Shown here piece by piece: positions 1 through 8,360 of a DNA stretch of 64,000 bases (position 1 is its first letter; every line of letters begins with the position of its first letter). Source of the DNA: DASRAA01 sp963840555. Its GTDB lineage: Bacteria; Acidobacteriota; Terriglobia; Terriglobales; Acidobacteriaceae. The stretch spans positions 142,497-206,496 of the forward strand of contig CAWIZK010000002.1 in NCBI GenBank assembly GCA_963840555.1, written 5' to 3'. The translations under genes were made by a program, and so were the position numbers. A model generated the notes under the pieces. The model saw nothing but the letters and a program-made list of their open reading frames with translations. It was not told the DNA's origin and ran no database searches.

Positions 1-337
1 CGCGCGTACGGCGAACTACATCAACGACATTCTGACGCGCATCACGCTGGTGGGCGCCGGGTACCTGATCCTGATTTCGTTCATTCCTGAGTGGATGATC
101 ACTGGTATTCACTTGAACCACTTGTGGGGCCCGTTCGGAAGGTTCTTTGAGCACCTGCCGGCATGGATCACCAGCGGATTGAATGTGAACTTTTACTTTG
201 GCGGAACGTCGCTGCTGATCGTAGTCGGTGTGGCCATGGACACGGTCAACCAGATCGAATCGCAGCTCATCATGCGCCACTACGAGGGCTTTACGCCGCG
301 CAGTGGACGTATTCGGGGACGCCGGGCGACATGGTAG
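1..337 (+). CDS. secY: Protein translocase subunit SecY, C-terminal part
   Basis: This is the last ~110 residues of SecY, the channel subunit of the SecYEG translocon in the inner membrane; the 5' part lies outside the window. The reading frame starts at base 2. It shows the typical ending of the family: an RTANYIN segment, a transmembrane helix, a periplasmic loop, then the last helix reading LLIVVGVAMDTVNQIESQL and a basic tail with MRHYEGF. Its position directly before adk and map is the standard end of the spc operon. It stops at TAG 335-337. The identification rests on family pattern plus synteny and is secure. Confidence 0.95.
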   Translation, partial: ARTANYINDILTRITLVGAGYLILISFIPEWMITGIHLNHLWGPFGRFFEHLPAWITSGLNVNFYFGGTSLLIVVGVAMDTVNQIESQLIMRHYEGFTPRSGRIRGRRATW

Positions 338-450
338 TGCAGTAGTCAGCGGAAGACTGACAACTGGCAAGTGGTTTTTTCGGAGCACCGGGAAGTTCCG
401 GCCCGCTCATGCGGGCAGCAGGACGGGCAGTAGGCCGTCGGGGGAGTGTA

Positions 451-1195
451 GTGCAAACACAGACTCCTTTGTCCGTAGTTGGCGTGAGCAATACGGAGCG
501 TGTGGTGGGTCCCATAATTTTGCTGGGAGCGCCGGGCGCCGGTAAGGGAACGCAGGGGAAGCTGATGGCGGCAACCTACGGGATCCCGCAGATTTCTACC
601 GGAGACCTGCTGCGAGAAAACGTGGCCCACGGCACCGAACTCGGCCTGAAGGTCAAGAGGGTCCTGGAACGCGGGGATTTGGTTTCGGACGATCTGGTCA
701 ACGACATGGTGGCCGAGCGGTTGAGCCAAGCCGGACGTGACCCGGGGATTTATTTTGGACGGCTTTCCACGTACCGTGGGCCAAGCCGAGTGGTTAGACG
801 GATATTTGAAAAGCAGGCTGTTACGGGACGGGCTGGCGGCACCCTTTAGTGCCATAGGGCCGCTTGTGATGCAGGTGGTTGTGGGATATAATCAACTACT
901 GCAACGGATTAGCGGGCGTCGTACTTGTCCTACCTGTGGACGGACTTATAACGTTCATTTCCAGCCTCCCAAAGTTGAAGGCATCTGCGATGTCGACGGC
1001 GGGCGACTTGTTGTGCGTCCCGACGACGCGGAGGCGGTTGTTGCCGAACGCTTAAAGGCTTATGAGCGGAAGACGTTGCCGCTGGTGGCCTATTACAAGG
1101 CCAAAGGCAAGCTCGTGGACATTGATGGCGAGCAGCCAGTAGAAATGGTAGCGGCACAAATGTCGCGTGCAATAGAGAATGCCGATCGTTTGTAA
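451..1195 (+). CDS. adk: Adenylate kinase (frame broken by one extra base)
   Basis: Adenylate kinase converts ATP + AMP to 2 ADP in the cytoplasm. The P-loop GAPGAGKGTQ and STGDLLRE are in one frame; FILDGFPRT, the zinc LID region (CPTCGRTYN, later CDVD) and the C-terminus are in the next frame. The two join if one G of the CCGGAC at 731-736 is removed, restoring ADVTRGFILDGFPRT. The gene is essential, so a sequence error is the likely cause. The start chosen is GTG 451, preceded by GGGGAG at 441-446; GTG 484 is an alternative. The LID has Cys residues, as in zinc-type Gram-positive-like enzymes. The 3' end overlaps map by 17 bases. Confidence 0.93.
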
Positions 1196-1931
1196 GTCCG
1201 CGTCCGAGATCGAGAAGATGCGCCGCAGCGGGCGCATCGTTCGTCAGGTTTTGGACACTGTTCGGGAAGCGGTAGCACCCGGCGTAACCACGATGGACCT
1301 GGAGCGGGTGGCTGAGGCGAAGATCAAGGAACTGGGCGCGAAGCCGGCGTTCAAGGGTTATTACGATTACCCTTGCGTGCTATGCACGTCAGTGAACTCT
1401 GAGATCGTGCACGGCATTCCGTCGGAGAAGCGGATGTTGAAGGCAGGCGACATCGTCTCTATCGACACCGGAGTGGTTTTGGACGGTTTTTACGGCGATG
1501 CAGCGATTACCGTCCCGGTAGGCGGAGAGTTGACGCCGAAGTTGCAGAAGTTACTCGATGTGACGCGTGAGTCGTTGTATCGCGGCATCGAAGCAGCGCG
1601 AATCGGTAATACGGTTGGCGACGTAGGATCGGCAGTACAGCAGTTAGTCGAGGCCAACGGATTCAGCGTAGTTCGCGAGTTCGTAGGACACGGCATCGGA
1701 ACCAAGCTGCACGAAGAGCCGCAGGTTCCGAATTACGGCACGCCGGGCAGCGGTCCGAAGTTGCGCGACGGCATGGTGCTGGCGATTGAGCCGATGGTGA
1801 ACGTGGGACGCTCGGAAACGCGCGTGCTCGAAGACAACTGGACGGCAGTAACGAAGGACGGCACCCACAGCGCTCACTTCGAGCACACAGTGGCCGTCAC
1901 GAAGAACGGGCCGGTGATTTTAACGGAGTAG
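1179..1931 (+). CDS. map: Type I methionine aminopeptidase
   Basis: It removes the initiator methionine from nascent proteins. It has 250 residues, the usual length for the bacterial type Ia enzyme. All five metal ligands can be placed: D96 (SIDTGV), D107 (YGDAA), H171 (GHGIG), E204 (AIEPM) and E235 (HFEHTV). The start ATG lies inside the end of adk, so the two are probably translationally coupled. The adk-map-infA-rpmJ order is the classic spc/alpha junction. The spacer behind it (1932-2012) contains an inverted GC-rich stretch, CCCCGCCGCGGCGGGG. Confidence 0.96.
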   Translation: MPIVCKSASEIEKMRRSGRIVRQVLDTVREAVAPGVTTMDLERVAEAKIKELGAKPAFKGYYDYPCVLCTSVNSEIVHGIPSEKRMLKAGDIVSIDTGVVLDGFYGDAAITVPVGGELTPKLQKLLDVTRESLYRGIEAARIGNTVGDVGSAVQQLVEANGFSVVREFVGHGIGTKLHEEPQVPNYGTPGSGPKLRDGMVLAIEPMVNVGRSETRVLEDNWTAVTKDGTHSAHFEHTVAVTKNGPVILTE

Positions 1932-2012
1932 GCGGTTTTCCTGGAAAGGCAGCCGCACAGTAGATTTGGGTTTCCCCGCCGCGGCGGGGAAGAGATTGGT
2001 TTCAGGAGCTGA

Positions 2013-2231
2013 ATGAGTAAGGAAGACGCGATTGAAGTGATGGCAGTGGTGGTTGAACCGCTGCCCAATGCGATGTTCAAGGTTGAGTTGGAGAACAAGC
2101 ACCAGGTATTGGCGCACGTCTCCGGCAAAATGCGCAAGAACTTCATCAAGATCCTTCCAGGCGACCGTGTGGCCGTGGAGCTTTCGCCCTACGACCTGAA
2201 CCGCGGCCGCATTGTGTATCGCTATAAGTGA
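2013..2231 (+). CDS. infA: Translation initiation factor IF-1
   Basis: This 72-residue S1-like OB-fold protein binds the A site of the 30S subunit during initiation. The canonical sequence is intact: MSKEDAIEV at the start, KHQVLAHVSGKMRKNFIKI in the middle, and LSPYDLNRGRIVYRYK at the end. CAGGAG sits just before the ATG. It lies between map and rpmJ, as in most bacteria. The spacer after it contains a GTCATCCCGAGCG stretch (from about 2263) of the kind often dispersed in acidobacterial spacers; only one copy was noticed here. Confidence 0.97.
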   Translation: MSKEDAIEVMAVVVEPLPNAMFKVELENKHQVLAHVSGKMRKNFIKILPGDRVAVELSPYDLNRGRIVYRYK

Positions 2232-2318
2232 CGGCGCTTACCGGGCGTTTGGGCCCGGTGCTGTCATCCCGAGCGTGAGCGAGGGATCTGTTTTCAGTCG
2301 AAGGGAATTGACGTCATC

Positions 2319-2432
2319 ATGAAGGTACGGGCATCAGTCAAGAAGATCTGCGACAAGTGCAAGGTGATCCGCCGTCACGGAGTAGTGCGCGTGATCTGTG
2401 AAAATGCCAAGCACAAGCAGCGTCAGGGATAA
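2319..2432 (+). CDS. rpmJ: Ribosomal protein bL36
   Basis: This 37-residue protein of the 50S subunit begins MKVRASVKKIC and ends KHKQRQG. It carries the zinc-binding set of the C+ form of L36: C11, C14 and C27, with His (HK) near the end. The length and sequence are canonical. It follows infA and precedes rpsM, the expected order. Confidence 0.96.
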   Translation: MKVRASVKKICDKCKVIRRHGVVRVICENAKHKQRQG

Positions 2433-2435
2433 AGA

Positions 2436-2477
2436 AGCAACTAGCAATTAGCGACTAGCAATTAGCCAAAAGCTGAA
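2436..2477 (+). repeat. Heptamer array AGCNNNN, six units
   Basis: Six consecutive 7-base units each begin with AGC: AGCAACT, AGCAATT, AGCGACT, AGCAATT, AGCCAAA, AGCTGAA. They fill most of the spacer between rpmJ and rpsM. The same degenerate 7-base periodicity recurs at 18394, 21304, 22738 and 34662, and in a related form at 21383. The function is unknown; it resembles in style the short tandem heptamers known from cyanobacterial spacers. Confidence 0.8.
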
Positions 2478-2509
2478 GAGCTACAGGCTAAGTAGGTTCT
2501 GGAGCAAAA

Positions 2510-2896
2510 ATGGCACGTATTGCAGGCGTGGATCTTCCGCGCAACAAGCATATAAGCGTCGCGCTGACCTATATCTACGGCATTGGCGACTCGCGGTCGA
2601 AGAGCATCCTGGCCGCCGCCACCGTGGAAGGCAACAAGAAAGTCAGCGATTTGAACGAAGACGAGGTCAACCGCATCCGTCAGGTCATCGAGCAGCAGGG
2701 CGACGTTGAAGGCGACCTGCGCAAAGACATTTCGATGCACATCAAGCGGCTGATCGAAATCGGATCGTATCGTGGGTACCGTCACCGCCGCAGCTTGCCG
2801 GTTCGCGGCCAGCGCACCCACACCAATGCCCGCACCCGCAAGGGACCGCGCAAGGGCACGGTAGCCAATAAGAAGAAAGCGACTGGGAAAACATAG
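2510..2896 (+). CDS. rpsM: Ribosomal protein uS13
   Basis: S13 sits in the head of the 30S subunit and contacts the 50S subunit. It has 128 residues: MARIAGVDLPRNK at the start, YIYGIG and the helix-two-turn-helix in the middle, and the basic tail RGQRTHTNARTRKGPRKGT. The ATG is preceded by CTGGAG at 2499-2504. It starts the alpha operon proper (rpsM-rpsK-rpsD-rpoA-rplQ). The gap to rpsK is only three bases. Confidence 0.97.
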   Translation: MARIAGVDLPRNKHISVALTYIYGIGDSRSKSILAAATVEGNKKVSDLNEDEVNRIRQVIEQQGDVEGDLRKDISMHIKRLIEIGSYRGYRHRRSLPVRGQRTHTNARTRKGPRKGTVANKKKATGKT

Positions 2897-2899
2897 AAC

Positions 2900-3322
2900 A
2901 TGGCAAAACCAGCAGGTTCGGCAGCCGACAAAAAAGGCAAGACTGGCAAGAAGTTCAAGAAGAAGGAGCGCAAGCACGTTCCGCACGGACTGGTGCATGT
3001 GCAGGCGTCCTTCAACAACACCATCGTCACCATCACCGACATGGCGGGAAACACCGTGTCGTGGAAGAGCTCCGGTTCGCTGGGCTTCCGCGGATCGCGC
3101 AAGGGCACGCCATTCGCGGCGCAGCAGGCCGCTGCCAACGCAGCCGGCCAGGCGCGCGATCACGGCATGCGCAGCGTGGATGTCGTGGTGAGCGGCCCAG
3201 GTTCGGGACGCGAGTCGGCGGTTCGCGCTTTGGCTTCGGCCGGGCTCGATGTGCGCTCGATCCGCGACGTTACGCCGGTTCCGCATAACGGCTGCCGTCC
3301 GCCGAAGCGCCGCAGAGTGTGA
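2900..3322 (+). CDS. rpsK: Ribosomal protein uS11
   Basis: S11 forms part of the 30S platform. It has 140 residues with a Lys-rich N-terminal extension (about the first 27 residues). The conserved core follows: VHVQASFNNTIVTITD, then FRGSRKGTPFAAQ, ending with the signature VTPVPHNGCRPPKRRRV. It lies three bases after the rpsM stop, in one operon. Confidence 0.97.
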   Translation: MAKPAGSAADKKGKTGKKFKKKERKHVPHGLVHVQASFNNTIVTITDMAGNTVSWKSSGSLGFRGSRKGTPFAAQQAAANAAGQARDHGMRSVDVVVSGPGSGRESAVRALASAGLDVRSIRDVTPVPHNGCRPPKRRRV

Positions 3323-3327
3323 ATGGT

Positions 3328-3359
3328 GTCAGTGGCCACCTGGAAAGCTGGCCACTGAC
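3328..3359 (+). repeat. Perfect inverted repeat between rpsK and rpsD
   Basis: GTCAGTGGCCA (3328-3338) and TGGCCACTGAC (3349-3359) form an 11 bp perfect stem with a 10-base loop. No T-run follows, so it is not a classic intrinsic terminator; it may be a processing or stability element in the alpha operon mRNA. A second, shorter stem GAACCGC/GCGGTTC (about 3425-3445) lies just upstream of the rpsD ribosome binding site. Confidence 0.7.
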
Positions 3360-3462
3360 AGACTGACAACTTAGTTTGATCGGGAAGAAAGGCCGCCAAG
3401 CGCCCGTAAACCGATCCATAACCCGAACCGCCGCAAGAGCGGTTCGACGAGGAGAAAGTAAC

Positions 3463-4092
3463 TTGGCACGTTATCGCGACGCAGTATGCCGCCTTTGCCG
3501 CCGTGAGGGAATGAAGTTGTTCCTCAAGGGCGCAAAGTGCTTCACGGACAAGTGTCCGATCGAAAAGCGCAATTTCGCCCCCGGGCAGCACGGTAAGGAC
3601 CGCAAGGCCAAGATCGTGGGCTACGGGCTTCAGCTTCGCGAGAAGCAGAAGGCGAAGCGCATGTATTTCACCCAGGAAGGCCAATTCCGCAACTACTTCG
3701 AGCGCGCACAGCGCACCAAGGGCGTCACCGGCGAACTGCTTTTGCAGCAACTGGAACGCCGCCTGGACAACGTTGTCTACCGCCTTGGTTTTGCCGTGGC
3801 TCGTCGCCAGGCACGCCAGTTGGTGCGCCACGGCCACGTGACTGTGAACGGACGGAAGCTGGACATTCCTTCCTACCAGGTGAATGCCGGAGACGAAATC
3901 GCGATCCGCGAGCGCAGCAACAAGCTCGTGGTGGTCGAGGGGGCGAAGGAATTCGCCAGCCATCAGGCTCCGCCGAATTGGTTGCAGGTCGAGGCCGACG
4001 CGTACAAGGGCCGGGTGCTCGCGCTGCCGAAGCGTGAAGACATCAACCTGCCGATCAATGAGCAGTTGATCGTCGAACTTTATAGCAAGTAG
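3463..4092 (+). CDS. rpsD: Ribosomal protein uS4
   Basis: S4 is a primary 16S rRNA binder and often the autoregulator of the alpha operon. The start is TTG 3463, because it gives the canonical ARYRDAVCRLCRRE beginning and is preceded by AGGAG at 3450-3454; the open frame runs further upstream without family similarity. The protein is 209 residues. C9, C12, C26 and C31 form the zinc site of the C+ type of S4. An S4 RNA-binding domain is seen at about residues 98-160 (LERRLDNVVYRLGFA, QLVRHGHVTVNGR). A GC-rich stem (4099-4106/4116-4123) lies between it and rpoA. Confidence 0.96.
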   Translation: MARYRDAVCRLCRREGMKLFLKGAKCFTDKCPIEKRNFAPGQHGKDRKAKIVGYGLQLREKQKAKRMYFTQEGQFRNYFERAQRTKGVTGELLLQQLERRLDNVVYRLGFAVARRQARQLVRHGHVTVNGRKLDIPSYQVNAGDEIAIRERSNKLVVVEGAKEFASHQAPPNWLQVEADAYKGRVLALPKREDINLPINEQLIVELYSK

Positions 4093-4211
4093 TCAACGGC
4101 GGCGCCTTCCCCATGGGCGCCGCGCTTCCTACAATGTCGAGCCAGATCAGCCGGCTTTGACCCTCAGGGTCAGCCGTGCAGCATGGCCGAACAGACAGAC
4201 AGGAGTAACAA

Positions 4212-5264
4212 ATGCTTTGGAAGGGTTTTCAAAAGCCGAAGCGGCTTGCCACTGACACCGAATCGTTGACCGACAAGTACGGTCATTTCTGGGCACAGCC
4301 GTTTGAACGCGGATTCGGTACCACCATCGGTAACGCGCTGCGCCGCGTGTTGCTGTCCTCCATCGAAGGCGCCGCGGTTACCGCGGTGAAAATCGAAGGC
4401 GTATTGCACGAGTTCCAGTCGATCCCCGGCGTCGTCGAGGACGCGACCGACATCATCTTGAACCTGAAGCAGATCCCGTTCCGCTTGAACGGCGACGCGC
4501 CCAAGGCGATCTACTTGCGCGCCGACCAGCCGGGCGTCATTACCTCGGGAATGATCGAGGCTGACTCCGACGTCGAAGTGCTCGACAAAGACGTCTACAT
4601 CGCGACCATCAGCGAGGGCGGCAAGCTCGATATGGAAATGCGGCTCAAGAAGGGCCGCGGCTACGTGTCGGCCGACAAGAACTTCGACGAAGACCTCGGC
4701 CTGGGATTCATTCCGATCGACTCGGTTCACTCGCCGGTTCGCAAGTGCAACTACACGGTCGAAGCCGCGCGTCTGGGTCAGATCACCGACTACGACAAGC
4801 TGGCCATCGAAGTGTGGACCAACGGCTCGGTGACTCCGGCGGATGCGCTGGGACTGGCCGCGAAGCTGCTGAAGGACCACATGTTCATCTTCATCAACTT
4901 CGAAGATGAGCTGGAAGCGCAGACCGCCGGTGCCGCCGACAAGCCGGAGATCAAGAACGAAAACCTGAACCGCTCGGTCGAAGAGCTGGAGCTTTCTGTG
5001 CGCAGCTACAACTGCCTCAAGAACGCGAACATCCAGACCATCGGCGAGCTGGTGCAGAAGTCGGAAGCAGAGATGTTGAAGACCAAGAACTTCGGCCGCA
5101 AGTCTTTGAACGAGATCAAGGAGATCCTGAACAACATGGGTCTCGGGCTCGGCATGAAGATCGACGAGCACGGCAATGCCGTACCCGGGAGCGGTACCTC
5201 GTCGATGGCTTCTTCGCTGCCTTCTCCGTTGAGCTACGGCGGAAGCACGGAACCGAATTTCTAA
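4212..5264 (+). CDS. rpoA: RNA polymerase alpha subunit
   Basis: It has 350 residues. The N-terminal domain (about 1-235) holds the assembly motifs FERGFGTTIGNALRRVLLSS and LKDHMFIFINFE. The C-terminal domain (about 255-325) holds the helix-hairpin-helix series LELSVRSYNCLKNANI and KNFGRKSLNEIKEIL used for UP-element and activator contact. The tail is Ser/Pro/Gly-rich. AGGAG at 4200-4204 precedes the ATG. Confidence 0.97.
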   Translation: MLWKGFQKPKRLATDTESLTDKYGHFWAQPFERGFGTTIGNALRRVLLSSIEGAAVTAVKIEGVLHEFQSIPGVVEDATDIILNLKQIPFRLNGDAPKAIYLRADQPGVITSGMIEADSDVEVLDKDVYIATISEGGKLDMEMRLKKGRGYVSADKNFDEDLGLGFIPIDSVHSPVRKCNYTVEAARLGQITDYDKLAIEVWTNGSVTPADALGLAAKLLKDHMFIFINFEDELEAQTAGAADKPEIKNENLNRSVEELELSVRSYNCLKNANIQTIGELVQKSEAEMLKTKNFGRKSLNEIKEILNNMGLGLGMKIDEHGNAVPGSGTSSMASSLPSPLSYGGSTEPNF

Positions 5265-5268
5265 GTGG

Positions 5269-5298
5269 GAGCGGCCTCGCGCCGCTCTCTGTTTTTTT
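5269..5298 (+). terminator. Stem-loop with T-run between rpoA and rplQ (attenuator-like)
   Basis: GAGCGGC (5269-5275), loop CTCGC, and GCCGCTC (5281-5287) are followed four bases later by seven Ts (5292-5298). It starts 5 bases after the rpoA stop and lies 50 bases before rplQ. Since rplQ depends on the same operon in most bacteria, this could be a partial terminator that lowers L17 relative to alpha. Confidence 0.6.
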
Positions 5299-5348
5299 GC
5301 GCGGCCGGCAGACCGCGACTTTTACGAGATTGTGAAGGACTACAGACC

Positions 5349-5839
5349 ATGCGTCATCGTAGAGCAGGATGGAAATTAGGACGTAACACCGAGCACCGGC
5401 GCGCACTGCTGCGCAACCTGGTGACCTCGCTGATCGTGGAGGAGCGCATCGAAACCACGCTGACCAAGGCGAAGGCCATGCGTCCGCACGTGGAGAAGAT
5501 GATCACGCTGGGCAAGCGCGGAGATGTGGCGGCCCGGCGGCAGGCGTTGTCGTACCTGATGACGCGCGAAGCCGTCGATAAGCTGTTCGACAAGATTTCG
5601 CCGCGTTACGGCGACCGCAACGGCGGCTACCTCCGCATCATTCATGGCGGCTTCCGCCAAGGCGATGGCGGCGATATCGCCTTCGTCGAACTGCTGGGCA
5701 GCGAGGCTACGCTCGACGAGAAGCGCACGAAGCGCAACGAAGCGCGTGCCAAGCGAGCGGAAGAAAACAAGAAAGCCATGGAAGCAGCGACCGCCGAAAC
5801 TGCGGCTGCCGAAGGCGAAACAAGTCCGAAGAAAAGTAG
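5349..5839 (+). CDS. rplQ: Ribosomal protein bL17 (3' end probably disturbed by an indel)
   Basis: L17 is a 50S protein near the exit tunnel. MRHRRAGWKLGRNTEHRRALLRN opens in two motifs typical of the family, and RYGDRNGGYLRI with FVELLG closes the core. An Ala/Glu/Lys-rich tail follows. The frame as given has no stop until 6264-6266 and would read through the terminator at 5860 into DNA antisense to the VanZ-like gene. One more A in the AGAAAAG run (5830-5836) would bring in TAG 5837-5839, giving a tail ending in lysines; that end is used here. The exact C-terminus is an inference. Confidence 0.9.
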
Positions 5840-5859
5840 CTTCTGTTGTCGAGAGACTA

Positions 5860-5888
5860 GGCGCGCCCGTCGAGGGTGCGCCTTTTTT
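5860..5888 (+). terminator. Intrinsic terminator of the alpha operon
   Basis: GGCGCGCCC (5860-5868) pairs with GGGTGCGCC (5874-5882) over a five-base loop, with one G-T pair. Six Ts follow directly. It sits about 20 bases behind the proposed rplQ stop. Confidence 0.88.
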
Positions 5889-5912
5889 GTTTACGCATCG
5901 GACAATCCGTTT

Positions 5913-6485
5913 CTAGTCCAGATGTGCCGCCCGATGTCTGCTTGCCGCCTTCTCCCGCTGCAAGTTCATCTCATGCATCGCGCGGGCATAGAGCACCGCC
6001 TGCATCAGCACCGCTCCAGCGGTATCGAGGGCGACGTCCTGCCAGCGGCCGGTGCGCGAGGCGAGGCTGGATTGGTGAAGTTCGTCGAACGAGGCAGTGA
6101 CAACCGTAAAGAGGACAGCGATCATGGCCCACTCCCGATGCCAGAGATCGCGAAAGAAAATTCCCCATCGCCGTTGCAAAGTGAGTTTCAGACGCGCGCG
6201 GTGCGTGTACTTCAAGGCGCGGAAAACCAGCAGGCTCAGGATGGCATAGCCAATGAAGTGACCTGACTTGCGCAAGACGGAATTGATCGCCAGCAGTACG
6301 TTAGGGTCGATGCGCCCGAAGATCGCCGTCGCGATGCGATAGAGTATGCCGAATGTGTTGTTCGAGGACGCGTAGTCAGTGGATTCCAGGCGAATGACGA
6401 CGAGCCATACGGCCACCGGCCACCAGTTGGAGGCCAATTCTCGCCACGTCGGTTTGAGTGATCTGCGTCGGCGTTTACTCGACAC
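5913..6485 (-). CDS. VanZ-like family membrane protein
   Basis: This 190-residue integral membrane protein has about four hydrophobic segments. The family hallmarks are present: RKSGHFIGYAILSLL and later SFDELHQSSLASRTGRWQDV with DTAGA. VanZ-like proteins are widespread; the founding member gives low-level teicoplanin resistance, but most members have no known role. Its start overlaps the end of guaB by 11 bases, so it is likely translated from the guaB message. The function here is not predictable. Confidence 0.85.
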   Translation of the reverse strand: MSSKRRRRSLKPTWRELASNWWPVAVWLVVIRLESTDYASSNNTFGILYRIATAIFGRIDPNVLLAINSVLRKSGHFIGYAILSLLVFRALKYTHRARLKLTLQRRWGIFFRDLWHREWAMIAVLFTVVTASFDELHQSSLASRTGRWQDVALDTAGAVLMQAVLYARAMHEMNLQREKAASRHRAAHLD

Positions 6486-7982
6486 GGTAGTTGGGCGCTT
6501 CGCGCGTGATCATCACGTCATGGACGTGGCTCTCACGCAGTCCGGCGCCGCTGATTCTTACAAAGCGGGCGTTCTGTTGCAACTCCGAAATATTGGCGCA
6601 TCCCACGTAACCCATGCCGCTCTTCACGCCGCCGACGAGCTGATAGACGATCATGCCGACGGTGCCGCGATACGGCACACGGCCTTCGATGCCCTCGGGA
6701 ACCAGCTTGGCGAGGCGGTTGCTCTCCGATCCATCGTCTGACAGCACCTGCACGGACTCGTCGGCATCGGTGTTCTGGAAGTAGCGTTCACTGGAGCCCT
6801 GCGCCATCGCGGCCATGGAGCCCATGCCGCGATAGGCCTTGAACGAGCGGCCCTGGTAGAGAATCGTCTCGCCGGGCTCTCTTCGGTTCCGGCCAGCAGC
6901 GAGCCAATCATGACGCAGCTTGCGCCGGCCGCAATGGCCTTAGTGATGTCTCCGGAATACTTGATGCCGCCGTCGGCAATGACGGGAATATTGGCGTCAC
7001 GCACCGCACGAGCTGATTCGGCAATGGCGGTGATTTGCGGCACGCCGGCGCCTGTGACTACGCGGGTCGTGCAGATGGAACCGGGACCAATGCCGACCTT
7101 AATGGCGTCGGCTCCGGCTTTCGCCATTTCGCAGGCGCCTTCGAAGGTCGCGACGTTGCCGGCGATGAGATCGATCTCTGGGAACTTCGCCTTGACCTGC
7201 CGGATAGCGTCGAGCACGCGGGTAGAGTGTCCATGGGCGCTGTCGATGGCCAGCAGGTCGGCCTTGGCCTTCACCATTTCGGCAGCGCGCTCGAGGAAGT
7301 CGCCAGTAGCGCCTATGGCGGCACCCACGCGCAGGCGGCCCTGAGGGTCTTTCGCCGCATTCGGATACTTCAGTCGCTTCTGGATGTCTTTGACGGTGAT
7401 CAGTCCTTTGAGCTGAAACTGGTCATCGACGACCAGCAACTTCTCGACCCGATGCTGGTGCAGGATGGCTTCCGCGTCATTCAGCGTGGTGCCGACAGGA
7501 ACCGTGATGAGGTTTTCCTTGGTCATCACTTCGCTGATGGGAATGTCGGTGCGGGTTTCGAAACGGAGATCGCGGTTGGTGAGAATGCCGACCAGCTTTT
7601 TGTTCTTGGTAACCGGAACGCCGGAGATGCGGTAGTGGCGCATGACCTCGAGGGCGTCGGAGATTTTGTCGTCGGGCGACATGGTGATGGGATCGACGAT
7701 CATGCCGCTTTCCGAGCGCTTGACCTTGTCCACTTCGCTCGTCTGCTGCTCAATGGTCAAGTTGCGGTGGATGATGCCGAGTCCTCCCTGCTGCGCCATG
7801 GCGATGGCCATGCGCGACTCGGTCACGGTGTCCATGGCGGCGCTGATGAGGGGGATCTGGAGATGGATATTGCGGGTCAGGCGCGTCGAAGTATCTGCCT
7901 GTGCCGGAACGACATCGGACTTGGCAGGCAGCAGCAACACGTCATCGAAGGTAAGGGCTTCAGGAACAGGAAAATGAATCAT
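6475..7982 (-). CDS. guaB: IMP dehydrogenase (frame broken by one missing base)
   Basis: It oxidises IMP to XMP, the committed step of GMP synthesis. The start MIHFPVPEALTFDDVLLLP is canonical (ATG at 7982-7980); an in-frame ATG ten codons upstream (8012) is possible. A CBS-pair domain occupies about residues 95-205. The active-site loop GIGPGSICTTR and ADGGIKYSGDI follow. At about 6872-6876 (plus-strand GCCGGG, expected GCCCGGG) one base is missing. Downstream, the next frame continues GMGSMAAMAQGSSERYF to the normal C-terminus. As guanine synthesis is housekeeping, this looks like a sequence error. Confidence 0.93.
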
Positions 7983-8012
7983 GGCATTAGGTCCGCGGAA
8001 GGGTAATTCCAC

Positions 8013-8360
8013 ATTGTAGAGTCGCGCGAGGGGTAAGGCAAACCCGCTGGACCGTACCGAAAGAGGTTCGCATACGTCATGTCGGTAAGCCCTAAAAAGG
8101 CGCGTTTTGGCCGCCTCAGACCTCGTTGAAATTCCCTTCCTTCGGGCGTATAGTTAGAAAGGTAGCGCTGTGTGACAGGCAGGTTCGCCCACCTTCCGGC
8201 AAGGTGGCGCAGACTCAGCGTACTTGGCGAAGCACACCGGTGGGCGAGAGCCCACTTTATTATTCCACCCTCAATCCGCTGGAATTTGGCAAGTCCAGGC
8301 GGTAACCGAAGCCTGACGGGTGGGCTGTGCTTGCTTGCCGGACAAGAGTTTAGGCGGAAT
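8013..8360. other. Divergent spacer guaB / rimP
   Basis: This 348-base spacer separates the divergent guaB and rimP units, so promoters for both must lie here. The only structure I can support is the hairpin at 8240-8255. A TATAGTT stretch (about 8149) is a possible minus-10-like element, but no convincing minus-35 was found. Confidence 0.5.
8240..8258 (+). promoter_or_regulatory. Hairpin in the rimP leader
   Basis: GTGGGC (8240-8245), GAGA tetraloop and GCCCAC (8250-8255) are followed by TTT. A hairpin of this GTGGGC-loop-GCCCAC type lies ahead of rimP-nusA operons in many bacteria and is regarded as a leader or attenuator element. It lies about 105 bases before the proposed rimP start. The role in this organism is inferred. 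Confidence 0.5.
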
